DNA of 64,000 bases from CAVQUE01 sp046290435 (lineage in GTDB: Bacteria; Actinomycetota; Acidimicrobiia; Acidimicrobiales; UBA8592), in contig JBKAGO010000045.1 of assembly GCA_046290435.1 (NCBI GenBank), forward strand, positions 1 to 64,000, given 5' to 3'. The position numbers were made by a program, and so were the translations under genes. Each line of letters begins with the position of its first letter. Position 1 is the first letter of the stretch. The notes below the pieces were generated by a model, which did not search any database, was not told where the DNA came from, and saw only the letters and a program-made list of their open reading frames with translations. Of the stretch, positions 8,714 through 15,262 are shown in pieces.

Positions 8714-9375
8714 GGGTCGCCGGGATCGTGCAGGACGAATCCCACCCCGCGCACCGTCTCGATCCAGTCGGCGCCGAGCTTCTTGCGCAGCGATGCGATG
8801 TGGACGTCGAGGGTCTTCGTCGAGCCCCACCAGTTCTCGTCCCAGACCTCGGTCATGATCTGCTCGCGGGTCGAGACGGCGCCGTGGTCGGCGGCGAGGT
8901 GGACGAGGAGGTCGAATTCCTTGGGGGTCAGCGTCAGCTGTCGACCGTCGACGATGACGGCGCGAGATCGGCGGTCGACGTGCAGACCACCCACATCGAT
9001 GGTGTCGAGCGGTGCCGATCGGTCCGAACCCGTGCGTCGCAGCACGGCTCTGATCCGGGCGACGAGCTCGCGGAAACCGAACGGCTTCACGACGTAGTCG
9101 TCGGCCCCGAGCTCCAACAGGATGACCCGGTCGATCTCGTCGCCGCGGGCGCTCACGACGATGATCGGCACGCCCGAGCGGTCGCGCAGCTCCCTGCACA
9201 CGACCCGGCCGTCGAGGTCGGGCAGACCGAGGTCCAGCAGGACGAGGTCGGCGGGTTCGGCAGCGAGGGCCGCGTGGCCCGTGGCGGCGTGGCGCACGTC
9301 GAACCCCTCGCGTCGCAGGCCGGTGCACAAGGGCTCGGCGATCGTTTCGTCGTCCTCGACGACCAGCACCCGCAT
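8710..9375 (-). CDS. OmpR-family response regulator
   Basis: A 221-residue DNA-binding response regulator. The receiver domain starts MRVLVVEDDE, with the acidic pocket at residues 8-9, phospho-acceptor Asp48 in LVLLDLGLPD, and the conserved Lys in DYVVKPFGFRELVARI. The winged-helix effector includes LTPKEFDLLVHLA and TLDVHIASLRKKLG. The ATG at 9375 is chosen because it starts exactly at the first beta strand; the open frame upstream is not family-like. It is translationally coupled to the kinase. About 130 bases separate it from the divergent operon starting at 9507, where it probably binds. Confidence 0.94.
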   Translation of the reverse strand: MRVLVVEDDETIAEPLCTGLRREGFDVRHAATGHAALAAEPADLVLLDLGLPDLDGRVVCRELRDRSGVPIIVVSARGDEIDRVILLELGADDYVVKPFGFRELVARIRAVLRRTGSDRSAPLDTIDVGGLHVDRRSRAVIVDGRQLTLTPKEFDLLVHLAADHGAVSTREQIMTEVWDENWWGSTKTLDVHIASLRKKLGADWIETVRGVGFVLHDPGDP

Positions 9376-9464
9376 GCCAACAGCTTGGCGCCGCCCGCCC
9401 CCCGATGCGGTCATCTTTACCTTTTCTTGGCAATCCGATGGCGATCCGTTGGTACGGCGATTCC

Positions 9465-9506
9465 TACGTTGGGCACCGAAGATCCGAACCCCCAGGAGAT
9501 CTCGCC
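9465..9506 (+). promoter_or_regulatory. Probable promoter and ribosome-binding site for the Asp-rich protein operon
   Basis: TACGTT at 9465-9470 within cctacgttggg is a plausible -10 box; the same cctacgttg string lies before the gene at 24612. AGGAGAT at about 9494-9500 is a good ribosome-binding site seven bases before the ATG at 9507. No clear -35 box is visible, as expected if an activator such as the divergent regulator is needed. Confidence 0.35.
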
Positions 9507-10172
9507 ATGAAACGAACCGCATTTGTGACCGCTGCATCGATCGCCGCCGTCGTCATCACCGGCACCGCCGCCGTGGGTGCGAACATCGGCATCCTGTCCT
9601 CTGCCGACGACAGCCCGGTGGGGGAGCTGAGTGCTGCGACCGAACTGTCGGCGATGCCCGTCGAGGTCGTGGTCGAAGTCGCCACGCCCGAACCGTCGGC
9701 GAGTCCAGAGCCCACCACGCAGCCGACGGCGAAGCCCACGGTCGGTGCAGCCGCCCAGGACCAGCCGGGGTCAGGCATCCGCACGGAGGCCTTCCAGGTC
9801 GACCAGGCCGGGACCGTCGTCGTCGCCGTGGAGGGACGAACCGTGCAGGTCGCATCGGTCGAGCCCACCGCCGGATGGTCCTGGACCCCCGACGACGACG
9901 TGCCCGACGACAGCCTCGACGTCCGGCTCAGCTCCGGTGCCGAGGTCCTCGTCCTCCATGTCGAGGTCCGGCCCGACGGAACGCTCGATGCCCGGATCGA
10001 CCGTCCACAGCCGCCGGCCGTGGCGAGCCCGTCGACCTCCGCGCCGAGCTACGACGATGACGACGACCGCTACGACGACGACGACGATCGGTACGACGAC
10101 GATGACGATGACGACGACGACCGCTACGAGGATGACGACGACGAGCACGAAGGCCGCGACGATGACGACTGA
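9507..10172 (+). CDS. Secreted or anchored protein with an Asp/Tyr/Arg-rich tail
   Basis: A 221-residue protein with an N-terminal signal (MKRTAFVTAAS followed by a hydrophobic stretch to about residue 30), a Pro/Thr/Ser/Glu-rich linker (about 58-85), a small beta-rich domain (about 95-170, FQVDQAGTVVVAVEGRTVQV and LHVEVRPDGTLDARI) and a C-terminal tail of about 45 residues made almost only of Asp with DDRYDDD units. The tail would be strongly anionic and could bind Ca2+, Fe or other cations; this is inference. It is the first gene of an operon with ApbE and a haem b protein and lies opposite a two-component system. No known family was recognised. Confidence 0.75.
   Translation: MKRTAFVTAASIAAVVITGTAAVGANIGILSSADDSPVGELSAATELSAMPVEVVVEVATPEPSASPEPTTQPTAKPTVGAAAQDQPGSGIRTEAFQVDQAGTVVVAVEGRTVQVASVEPTAGWSWTPDDDVPDDSLDVRLSSGAEVLVLHVEVRPDGTLDARIDRPQPPAVASPSTSAPSYDDDDDRYDDDDDRYDDDDDDDDDRYEDDDDEHEGRDDDD
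10050..10169 (+). repeat. GAC-rich coding repeat (DDRYDDD units)
   Basis: A low-complexity run of GAC/GAT codons broken by CGC TAC or CGG TAC at regular intervals, encoding Asp blocks separated by Arg-Tyr. It is likely to vary in length by slippage. Confidence 0.7.
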
Positions 10173-10704
10173 ACCCGAACCGACCGTCGAGCTCGACATC
10201 ACCGCCGAACTCGACGCCGAGACCCGGGCGCGGATCGCCCGCCTGCAGGCCCGTCGAGGCGCATCCGGCGCACCCGGGTCACGAAGCAACGGCCCCGCTG
10301 CGACGGCTGCGCCCGGGCGGCGTCGGCGCCGCCACCCCGCGAAGAACAGCCGGATCGCCGCCACGGCCTTCGGTCTCTCAGCGATGTTCGGTCTGGTGGC
10401 GGCCTACGGCGTCGCAGCGCAGGCGGCCGGCCCCGAGCTCACCGAGATTGCACCGCCCGCCCAGGCCCGCGAGCCGATCGTGATCCAGCTCCGCCTCGTC
10501 GGGCTCGACGCGACGCCCGCCGCAGCGCCGGTCTCCACCCCGGCCGCCAGCGGTGGCGCTCCTGCAGAGCAGGCGCCCTCCGCAGCGGCGCCGGCGCCAC
10601 CCGTCGCAACCGCCGCCCCGCAGGTACGGGTCCTCACCGCTCCGGCGGCGGCCGCACCGCCGGCGCCTGCACCAGTGGAAGCGAGCACCAATGGCAGCCG
10701 CTGA
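10162..10704 (+). CDS. Single-pass membrane protein with Pro/Ala-rich exterior
   Basis: A 180-residue protein whose ATG at 10162 lies inside the end of the preceding gene (11-base overlap). The cytoplasmic N-terminal part is acidic then strongly basic (RRRRRHPAKNSR), followed by one transmembrane helix at about residues 66-88 (ATAFGLSAMFGLVAAYGVAAQ) and a Pro/Ala/Val-rich exported part containing REPIVIQLRLVG. No FMN-binding or haem motif is visible. Its place between the Asp-rich protein and ApbE suggests an accessory or scaffold role in a membrane redox complex. Function is unknown. Confidence 0.72.
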   Translation: MTTEPEPTVELDITAELDAETRARIARLQARRGASGAPGSRSNGPAATAAPGRRRRRHPAKNSRIAATAFGLSAMFGLVAAYGVAAQAAGPELTEIAPPAQAREPIVIQLRLVGLDATPAAAPVSTPAASGGAPAEQAPSAAAPAPPVATAAPQVRVLTAPAAAAPPAPAPVEASTNGSR

Positions 10705-11638
10705 GGTGCCCGTCGTCGTCGAGCACCGCTTCCGCGTGATGGGCAGCGACGGCCACGTCATCGTGGTCGGCCCGCCCGAACAGGCGACCCGGCTCGCCGA
10801 GCACACTGCGCCCCGTCGCCTGGCCGGGCTCGAGGCTCACTGGAGCCGGTTCGTCCCCGCCAGCGACCTCTGCCGTCTCGCCGCCGCCGAAGGAGACTGG
10901 TGCCGGGTCCATCCCGACACCATCGCCCTCGTCGAGACGATGCAGGCAGGCTCGATCGCCACCGTCGGCCGCTACGACCCCACCCTCGCCGTGCACCTCG
11001 CCGCCGCCGGGCATCCATCGAGTGCAGCGCTGCCCGACCGGCCACGCCATCTTCTCGCGCACCACGCCGGCCGCAGCTCCATCCACGACATCGAGGTCGA
11101 TCGCCGGTCCGGACTCGTCCGCACGCCGGCCGGCCTCGCGCTCGACCCCGGCGGGATCGGCAAGGGCCTGGCCGCCGACCTGGTGGCCGCCGAGCTCTGT
11201 GCCGCCGGGGCGGCCGGGGCGCTCGTCGGTGTCGGCGGCGATCTGGCCGCACGGGGGACACCGCCCGACGAGAACGGCTGGATGATCGTCGTCGAACACC
11301 CGGACGAGCCCGGCACCGTGCTGGGTCGCATCGCAATCGACGGCGGCGGCGTGGCCACGTCGAGCACCAGGTCCAGTCGCTGGGTCGTCGACGGGAGCGA
11401 GGCCCACCACGTCATCGACCCGGACTCGGGTTCGCCGTCGACGACGGACCTGGCAGCAGTGACCGTCATCGCCCCCACGGGCTGGCAGGCCGAGGTCCAC
11501 GCGACCGCTGCACTGCTCGAGGGGTCCGAGGGCGCAGTGCGCCACATGGAGGCCTGGGAGCTCGACGGCGTGGCGGTTGCACTCGATGGCACCCGGTTCG
11601 CGACCACAGCACTGGCACATCTGGGGAGCGCATCATGA
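10691..11638 (+). CDS. apbE: FAD:protein FMN transferase (ApbE family)
   Basis: ApbE transfers FMN from FAD to a Ser or Thr of an acceptor protein, usually in extracytoplasmic electron-transfer chains. The 315-residue protein has the family signature LDPGGIGKGLAADLV (151-165), the early MGSDGHVIV strand, TSSTRSSRWVVDG and HHVIDPDSGSP near the C-terminus. The start at 10691 overlaps the previous gene by 14 bases; an in-frame extension upstream is not protein-like. Unusually, no signal peptide or lipobox is present, so it is either cytoplasmic or exported by another route. It overlaps the next gene as ATGA. No acceptor with the D-x-x-[ST]-G-A-[ST] motif is seen nearby. Confidence 0.88.
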   Translation: MAAAEVPVVVEHRFRVMGSDGHVIVVGPPEQATRLAEHTAPRRLAGLEAHWSRFVPASDLCRLAAAEGDWCRVHPDTIALVETMQAGSIATVGRYDPTLAVHLAAAGHPSSAALPDRPRHLLAHHAGRSSIHDIEVDRRSGLVRTPAGLALDPGGIGKGLAADLVAAELCAAGAAGALVGVGGDLAARGTPPDENGWMIVVEHPDEPGTVLGRIAIDGGGVATSSTRSSRWVVDGSEAHHVIDPDSGSPSTTDLAAVTVIAPTGWQAEVHATAALLEGSEGAVRHMEAWELDGVAVALDGTRFATTALAHLGSAS

Positions 11639-12285
11639 GTGGCGAGATGTGGTGGTATCTCTCCCGTGCATCGGGCATCATCGCCTGGCTCATGCTGACG
11701 GCGACGGTCCTGTGGGGCATCGCCTCGTCGGTCGACCTGTTCCCGCGGCGCCGTCGGGTCGCCTGGCTCGTGGACCTGCACCGTTGGCTCGGCGCCCTCA
11801 CCGCGGCGTTCGTGGCGCTGCATCTCGTCGCGCTCGTCGCCGACAGCTACGTCCACTTCGGGCTGACCGATCTGTTCGTTCCCTTCGCGAGCGACTGGAA
11901 GCCGCTGCCCGTGGCCCTCGGCGTGGTGGCGCTGTGGGGCCTCGTCGCCGTGCAGGCCACGTCGCTCGCCATGCGGCGGCTGCGGCGTCGCACCTGGCAC
12001 GCCATCCACGTGGCCGGCTACGCCGTCTTCGTCCTCGGCAGTCTCCACGGCATCACCGCCGGCACCGACGCCACCCAGCCGATGTATGCGGCGACCACGG
12101 CCGCCTCGATGCTGGCGGTGGGTTGGGCGTCGATCCGGCGGATCCGAGGACTCGAGCAGCGGCGCCGCACCCGGCAGGAACGCGCCGGCGTCAGCGCAGC
12201 CGCACGCCCTGGCGCACCGGTGGACGAGCCTGCGACTCGGCCCGCACAGCGCACTCCGGTGCCCAGTCGCAGCCCCGGCACGTGA
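11635..12285 (+). CDS. Ferric-reductase-like transmembrane protein (haem b)
   Basis: A 216-residue integral membrane protein related to the ferric reductase / MsrQ-type haem b domain. About five helices are visible (10-32, 44-70, 91-113, 122-140, 150-168). Candidate haem ligands are His49 and His63 in one helix pair and His122, His125 and His138 in another (WHAIHVAGYAVFVLGSLH). It lacks the FAD/NAD reductase domain of true ferric reductases, so electrons must come from or go to partners such as an ApbE-flavinylated protein. The C-terminus is a basic Pro/Arg-rich tail whose gene overlaps the convergent nuclease gene by 95 bases. Last gene of the operon starting at 9507. Confidence 0.82.
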   Translation: MSGEMWWYLSRASGIIAWLMLTATVLWGIASSVDLFPRRRRVAWLVDLHRWLGALTAAFVALHLVALVADSYVHFGLTDLFVPFASDWKPLPVALGVVALWGLVAVQATSLAMRRLRRRTWHAIHVAGYAVFVLGSLHGITAGTDATQPMYAATTAASMLAVGWASIRRIRGLEQRRRTRQERAGVSAAARPGAPVDEPATRPAQRTPVPSRSPGT

Positions 12286-13090
12286 AGAACGACGCCGTCC
12301 GGTGCAGGCCGTCGGGACCGACGGGGCGCGCGGTCACTGCATCGGCGGCCCACGCGGCGGCCTGGACCGCCCGGCCCCAGAGCTCGTCGCGCGGCCGGGT
12401 CTCGTCGACGCCGGTGCCGAGGACGACGATCCTGACCGTGGCGGGCGCCGAGCGCATCTTCAGGGCATAGAGCATCGACGAGAACGCGATGCGGTCGAGG
12501 CGGGCGTCATCGATGCTCGGCACGACGAACAGCGGAACGTGGCTGCCCTGCTCGATGAGATCGACCGAACCCTGGAGGCGCAGCTGCCGACCGGGGAAGT
12601 CCCACTGGAAACGACGCCCGGTGCTCCAGCGACCGAGGGTCGGGTCGCCGAGCACCGCGGCCGTGCCGTGCAACCAGCTGGCCGCCCGGTGCATGGTCTC
12701 GACGAGCGTGGGCTGGTCGCAGGCGGCGAGGTGATCGCACAGCCAGTTGTCCACAGTCGAGTGCCGGCTCCGGGCCCGTCGCACGAACTCGACCAGCGCA
12801 GGGCGGACACCGCCCTCGGAGGACACCAGAGGTGCGGCGGCGCGGGCGACGGCCTTGAAGGTGGTGAAGATGCCGGGTTCGAACGGGCTCGGCAGACCGG
12901 CGGCGTTCGCCTGGCAGCGGGCTGCGGTCTCGACGTCGAAATCGCCGACGCGGGTGCTGGTGTCCCAGTCGAACGAACCCGACGGTGTGCGCAGCGCAGC
13001 GGGCTCGAGTGCCTCGGCCAGGCGGTCCTCGAGCACCCGCAGCTCGGGGGTGGGGCCCCGGCGCGCTCCGCTCGGCGGCGTCTCGCTCAC
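12191..13090 (-). CDS. Cas4/RecB-like protein with degenerate nuclease site
   Basis: A 299-residue protein paired with the next gene. Its C-terminus has Cys271-x2-Cys274-x5-Cys280 (FTCRGCDWAPEC), the same spacing as the Fe-S cluster of Cas4/AddB-type nucleases and as in its neighbour. A core of GSVDLIEQG then LFVVPSID (174-194) aligns with the G-x-x-D ... E-V-K core of PD-(D/E)XK enzymes, but the E-x-K pair is replaced by V-P-S, so catalysis is probably lost. The GTG at 13090 overlaps the partner stop as GTGA. The 3' end overlaps the convergent gene by 95 bases. No helicase, cas1 or CRISPR array accompanies it. Family placement rests on motifs only. Confidence 0.7.
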   Translation of the reverse strand: MSETPPSGARRGPTPELRVLEDRLAEALEPAALRTPSGSFDWDTSTRVGDFDVETAARCQANAAGLPSPFEPGIFTTFKAVARAAAPLVSSEGGVRPALVEFVRRARSRHSTVDNWLCDHLAACDQPTLVETMHRAASWLHGTAAVLGDPTLGRWSTGRRFQWDFPGRQLRLQGSVDLIEQGSHVPLFVVPSIDDARLDRIAFSSMLYALKMRSAPATVRIVVLGTGVDETRPRDELWGRAVQAAAWAADAVTARPVGPDGLHRTASFFTCRGCDWAPECAVRAESQARPPVRQGVRLR

Positions 13091-14094
13091 CACGGTTCCT
13101 CGTCGTCGTCGGCATCGATCGGCTCTGCGAGGTCGCCGAGGTCGTCGCCGGAGCTGCCGGCGGGCCGGACCCAGGTCTCCACCCGGGCATCGCGTTCGGC
13201 GATCGCGATGTCGGGCGCATCCGGGCACCGCGGCGCGGCGCCACACCACGAACAGGCCTGTCCCGGGCGGGTCTCGGGCCAGGCGCCGCCGGCGATGGTC
13301 CGGTCGACCTCGATCAGGGTGGCCGCCGTCTCGACGATCCGCAGCGCGACCCCCTCGAGCAGGTCCCAGGTGACCGCATGGGCGGAGATGATGGGCGGAT
13401 CGAGGGTGACCGCCGCGACCGCAGCGGGGGCGACGCCGTCGCGCAGCGCGAACAGCAGCGCATAGAAGCCGAGCTCGTCGATGTGGGAGGGCCGGACCGA
13501 TCCCGACTTCACCTCGACGATCGAGCGCGGCGACGAGGCCGCCCCCACGACGAGGTCCGACCGACCCGACAACGACACGCCGGGCCCGTCGAAGATCACC
13601 CGGGCACGTTCCTGGGCCGTGACGTCGACGCCGGTGAGGTCGCCGAGCACCCCGCGCAGGGCGTCGCAGCGCTCGTGCACCACGGTGCGCAGCTCGTCCC
13701 GGACGTCGATGGGCAGATCGGCAACGGCCTGGGCGAGCTCGGGCTCGGTCTCGCGCAACACCACGAGGAGCGCATCGAGCCAGCTCGCCCGCCCCGGGAT
13801 GGTCGCGCTGGTGGCAAGCAACGCCGCTGCGGTGTCGACGATGGTCCCGACCGCCAGGTCGTGACCGAGGGTGCGTGGCGCCAGCTCGCCGCAGACCGAG
13901 GCCGGGCAGCGTCGGGTGGAGAACATGCGTCCCTTGGTGATGCCGAGCAGCCCCGCGGGGCGGTCCCAGCCCGTCGTCGCCTCGGACAGCCGGGCGCCGA
14001 GTTCGGCCCGGAGCTCGGCGACGTCGTCGCGGCCCGGGTGGTCCTCGGCGACGCGAATCGAAGCGAGGTCGACCACCTGCGTTGCCTGGATCAT
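13087..14094 (-). CDS. PD-(D/E)XK nuclease superfamily protein (Cas4/RecB-like)
   Basis: A 335-residue predicted exonuclease. The catalytic core reads SGRSDLVVG (Asp180) then IVEVKSG (Glu194, Lys196), the classical motif II/III of RecB-family nucleases. Cys281-x2-Cys284-x5-Cys290 (CSWCGAAPRC) plus Cys63 or Cys68 (RRCPASVC) form a likely 4Fe-4S site like that of Cas4. The ATG at 14094 has GGAGGT ahead of it. The next gene overlaps by four bases and encodes a similar protein with a broken active site, so the two may form a heterodimer. Role (repair, recombination or defence) is not evident. Confidence 0.8.
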   Translation of the reverse strand: MIQATQVVDLASIRVAEDHPGRDDVAELRAELGARLSEATTGWDRPAGLLGITKGRMFSTRRCPASVCGELAPRTLGHDLAVGTIVDTAAALLATSATIPGRASWLDALLVVLRETEPELAQAVADLPIDVRDELRTVVHERCDALRGVLGDLTGVDVTAQERARVIFDGPGVSLSGRSDLVVGAASSPRSIVEVKSGSVRPSHIDELGFYALLFALRDGVAPAAVAAVTLDPPIISAHAVTWDLLEGVALRIVETAATLIEVDRTIAGGAWPETRPGQACSWCGAAPRCPDAPDIAIAERDARVETWVRPAGSSGDDLGDLAEPIDADDDEEPW

Positions 14095-14182
14095 CACCCA
14101 CCTCCGATCGCATCTCGTGTCCCGTGGCTGGACGCCCCGGCTCGGCTCGGCCCCTGCAGTTCTACAGGGCATGGGAACGGCA

Positions 14183-14269
14183 GGGGTCAAGTCCTACTTT
14201 CTCACTTCTCGAATCAGTCGAGCCCCGGGCCGGTCACCCCGGAGAAGTGAGAAAGTAGGACTTGACCCC
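14183..14269. repeat. Long palindromic element, family (i), copy 1
   Basis: Perfect 27-base inverted repeat (arms 14183-14209 and 14243-14269) around a 33-base centre. The arms begin ggggtcaagtcctacttt. The outer 18 bases match the copies at 43456 and 62556 except for one position, while the inner nine differ but are still self-complementary. It lies in the gap between divergent genes. It resembles REP/MITE-type elements mobilised in trans; no transposase is present in the window. Confidence 0.85.
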
Positions 14270-14402
14270 AGTGGCACCGGCCCCAGTGGTGCTGGCCCGG
14301 CGAGACGGTGAGCACAAAGTCCCTGTCCATTCGGTCATGCTCGCGACACGATCAGTGGCCCAGCCATTGGGTCACCACCCCCCAACCCGAGGAGACGCCG
14401 CC

Positions 14403-15188
14403 ATGCCAGTCGTCGATGCCACCACCACCGAGGTGTCCCACAAGGGCGAGGTCCGCGACAGCGACGTCGAGTACGCGACCGGCAAGATCCGGGCAGTCGC
14501 CGACACCTGCCGCGAGCGGGTGCGTCACATCGAGATCCGGTTGGTGCTCGAGGCCGACCGTGGCCGCGAACGCCCCGCGCAGGCAGAGGCCGCGCTCGAC
14601 ATCGACGGCAGCCCGGTACGGGCCCACGTGGCGGCGAGCACCGTCACCGAGGCGACCGACCTGCTGGTGGACCGGCTCACCCGCCGGGTCCGGCGCCACG
14701 AGGACCGCCGGCACCGCCTCGACAGCCGTCACCGCCACGACGAGACCAGCTGGCGCCACGGCGATCTTCCGACACAGCGCCCGGAGTTCCTCGACGTACC
14801 GGTCGACGAGCGTGAGGTCGTGAAGCGCAAGACATTCGCGTGGGGTCCGATGTCGCTCGACGAAGCCGCGTTCGAGCTCGACCACCTGGGTCACGACTTC
14901 TACCTGTTCGAGCACGCCGAGACCGGCCGCGATGCAGCGCTCTGCCATGGCGAGAACGAGATGCTGGTGCTGTTGCACCCCGACGCTGACGCTGTGGACC
15001 TCGACGGGGTGGTGGCGCCGATCGAGCCGAGCACCGCGGTGGTGCCGACGATGACCGAGGCCGAGGCTCGGGAGTCGCTCGACGCCAGTGGGCGCAGGTG
15101 GCTGTTCCACATCGACCCCGAAAGCGCTCGTGGTCGCATCATGTACCGCCGCTACGACGGCAACTACGGGATGATCCTCCCGGCCTGA
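14403..15188 (+). CDS. Long ribosome hibernation factor (HPF/RaiA-like)
   Basis: A 261-residue relative of hibernation-promoting factor, which binds the 30S decoding region and promotes 70S or 100S inactive ribosomes. Residues about 10-105 form the S30AE domain (basic, ending in RRVRRHEDRRHRL). Residues about 140-195 match the dimerising C-terminal domain (RKTFAWGPMSLDEAAFELDHL and GHDFYLFEHAETG). A second, diverged copy follows (about 220-261, RRWLFHIDPESARGR and YRRYDGNYGMI). Doubled C-terminal domains occur in mycobacterial stress-induced hibernation factors. The ATG at 14403 has GAGGAG upstream. A family (ii) hairpin follows the stop. Confidence 0.86.
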   Translation: MPVVDATTTEVSHKGEVRDSDVEYATGKIRAVADTCRERVRHIEIRLVLEADRGRERPAQAEAALDIDGSPVRAHVAASTVTEATDLLVDRLTRRVRRHEDRRHRLDSRHRHDETSWRHGDLPTQRPEFLDVPVDEREVVKRKTFAWGPMSLDEAAFELDHLGHDFYLFEHAETGRDAALCHGENEMLVLLHPDADAVDLDGVVAPIEPSTAVVPTMTEAEARESLDASGRRWLFHIDPESARGRIMYRRYDGNYGMILPA

Positions 15189-15199
15189 CCCGACTCTGC

Positions 15200-15248
15200 G
15201 AAATCTGGAGATCTGGGGCCTAGGGGAGGACCCAGATCTCCAGATTTC
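15200..15248. terminator. Family (ii) hairpin, copy 1
   Basis: Perfect 18-base inverted repeat (15200-15217 / 15231-15248), arms starting gaaatctggagatctggg, 12 bases after the hibernation-factor stop. There is no T-tract, so termination is inferred from position. The same stem base recurs at 51702 and 61311. Confidence 0.65.
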
Positions 15249-15262
15249 AGCGGTGAGGCTGC

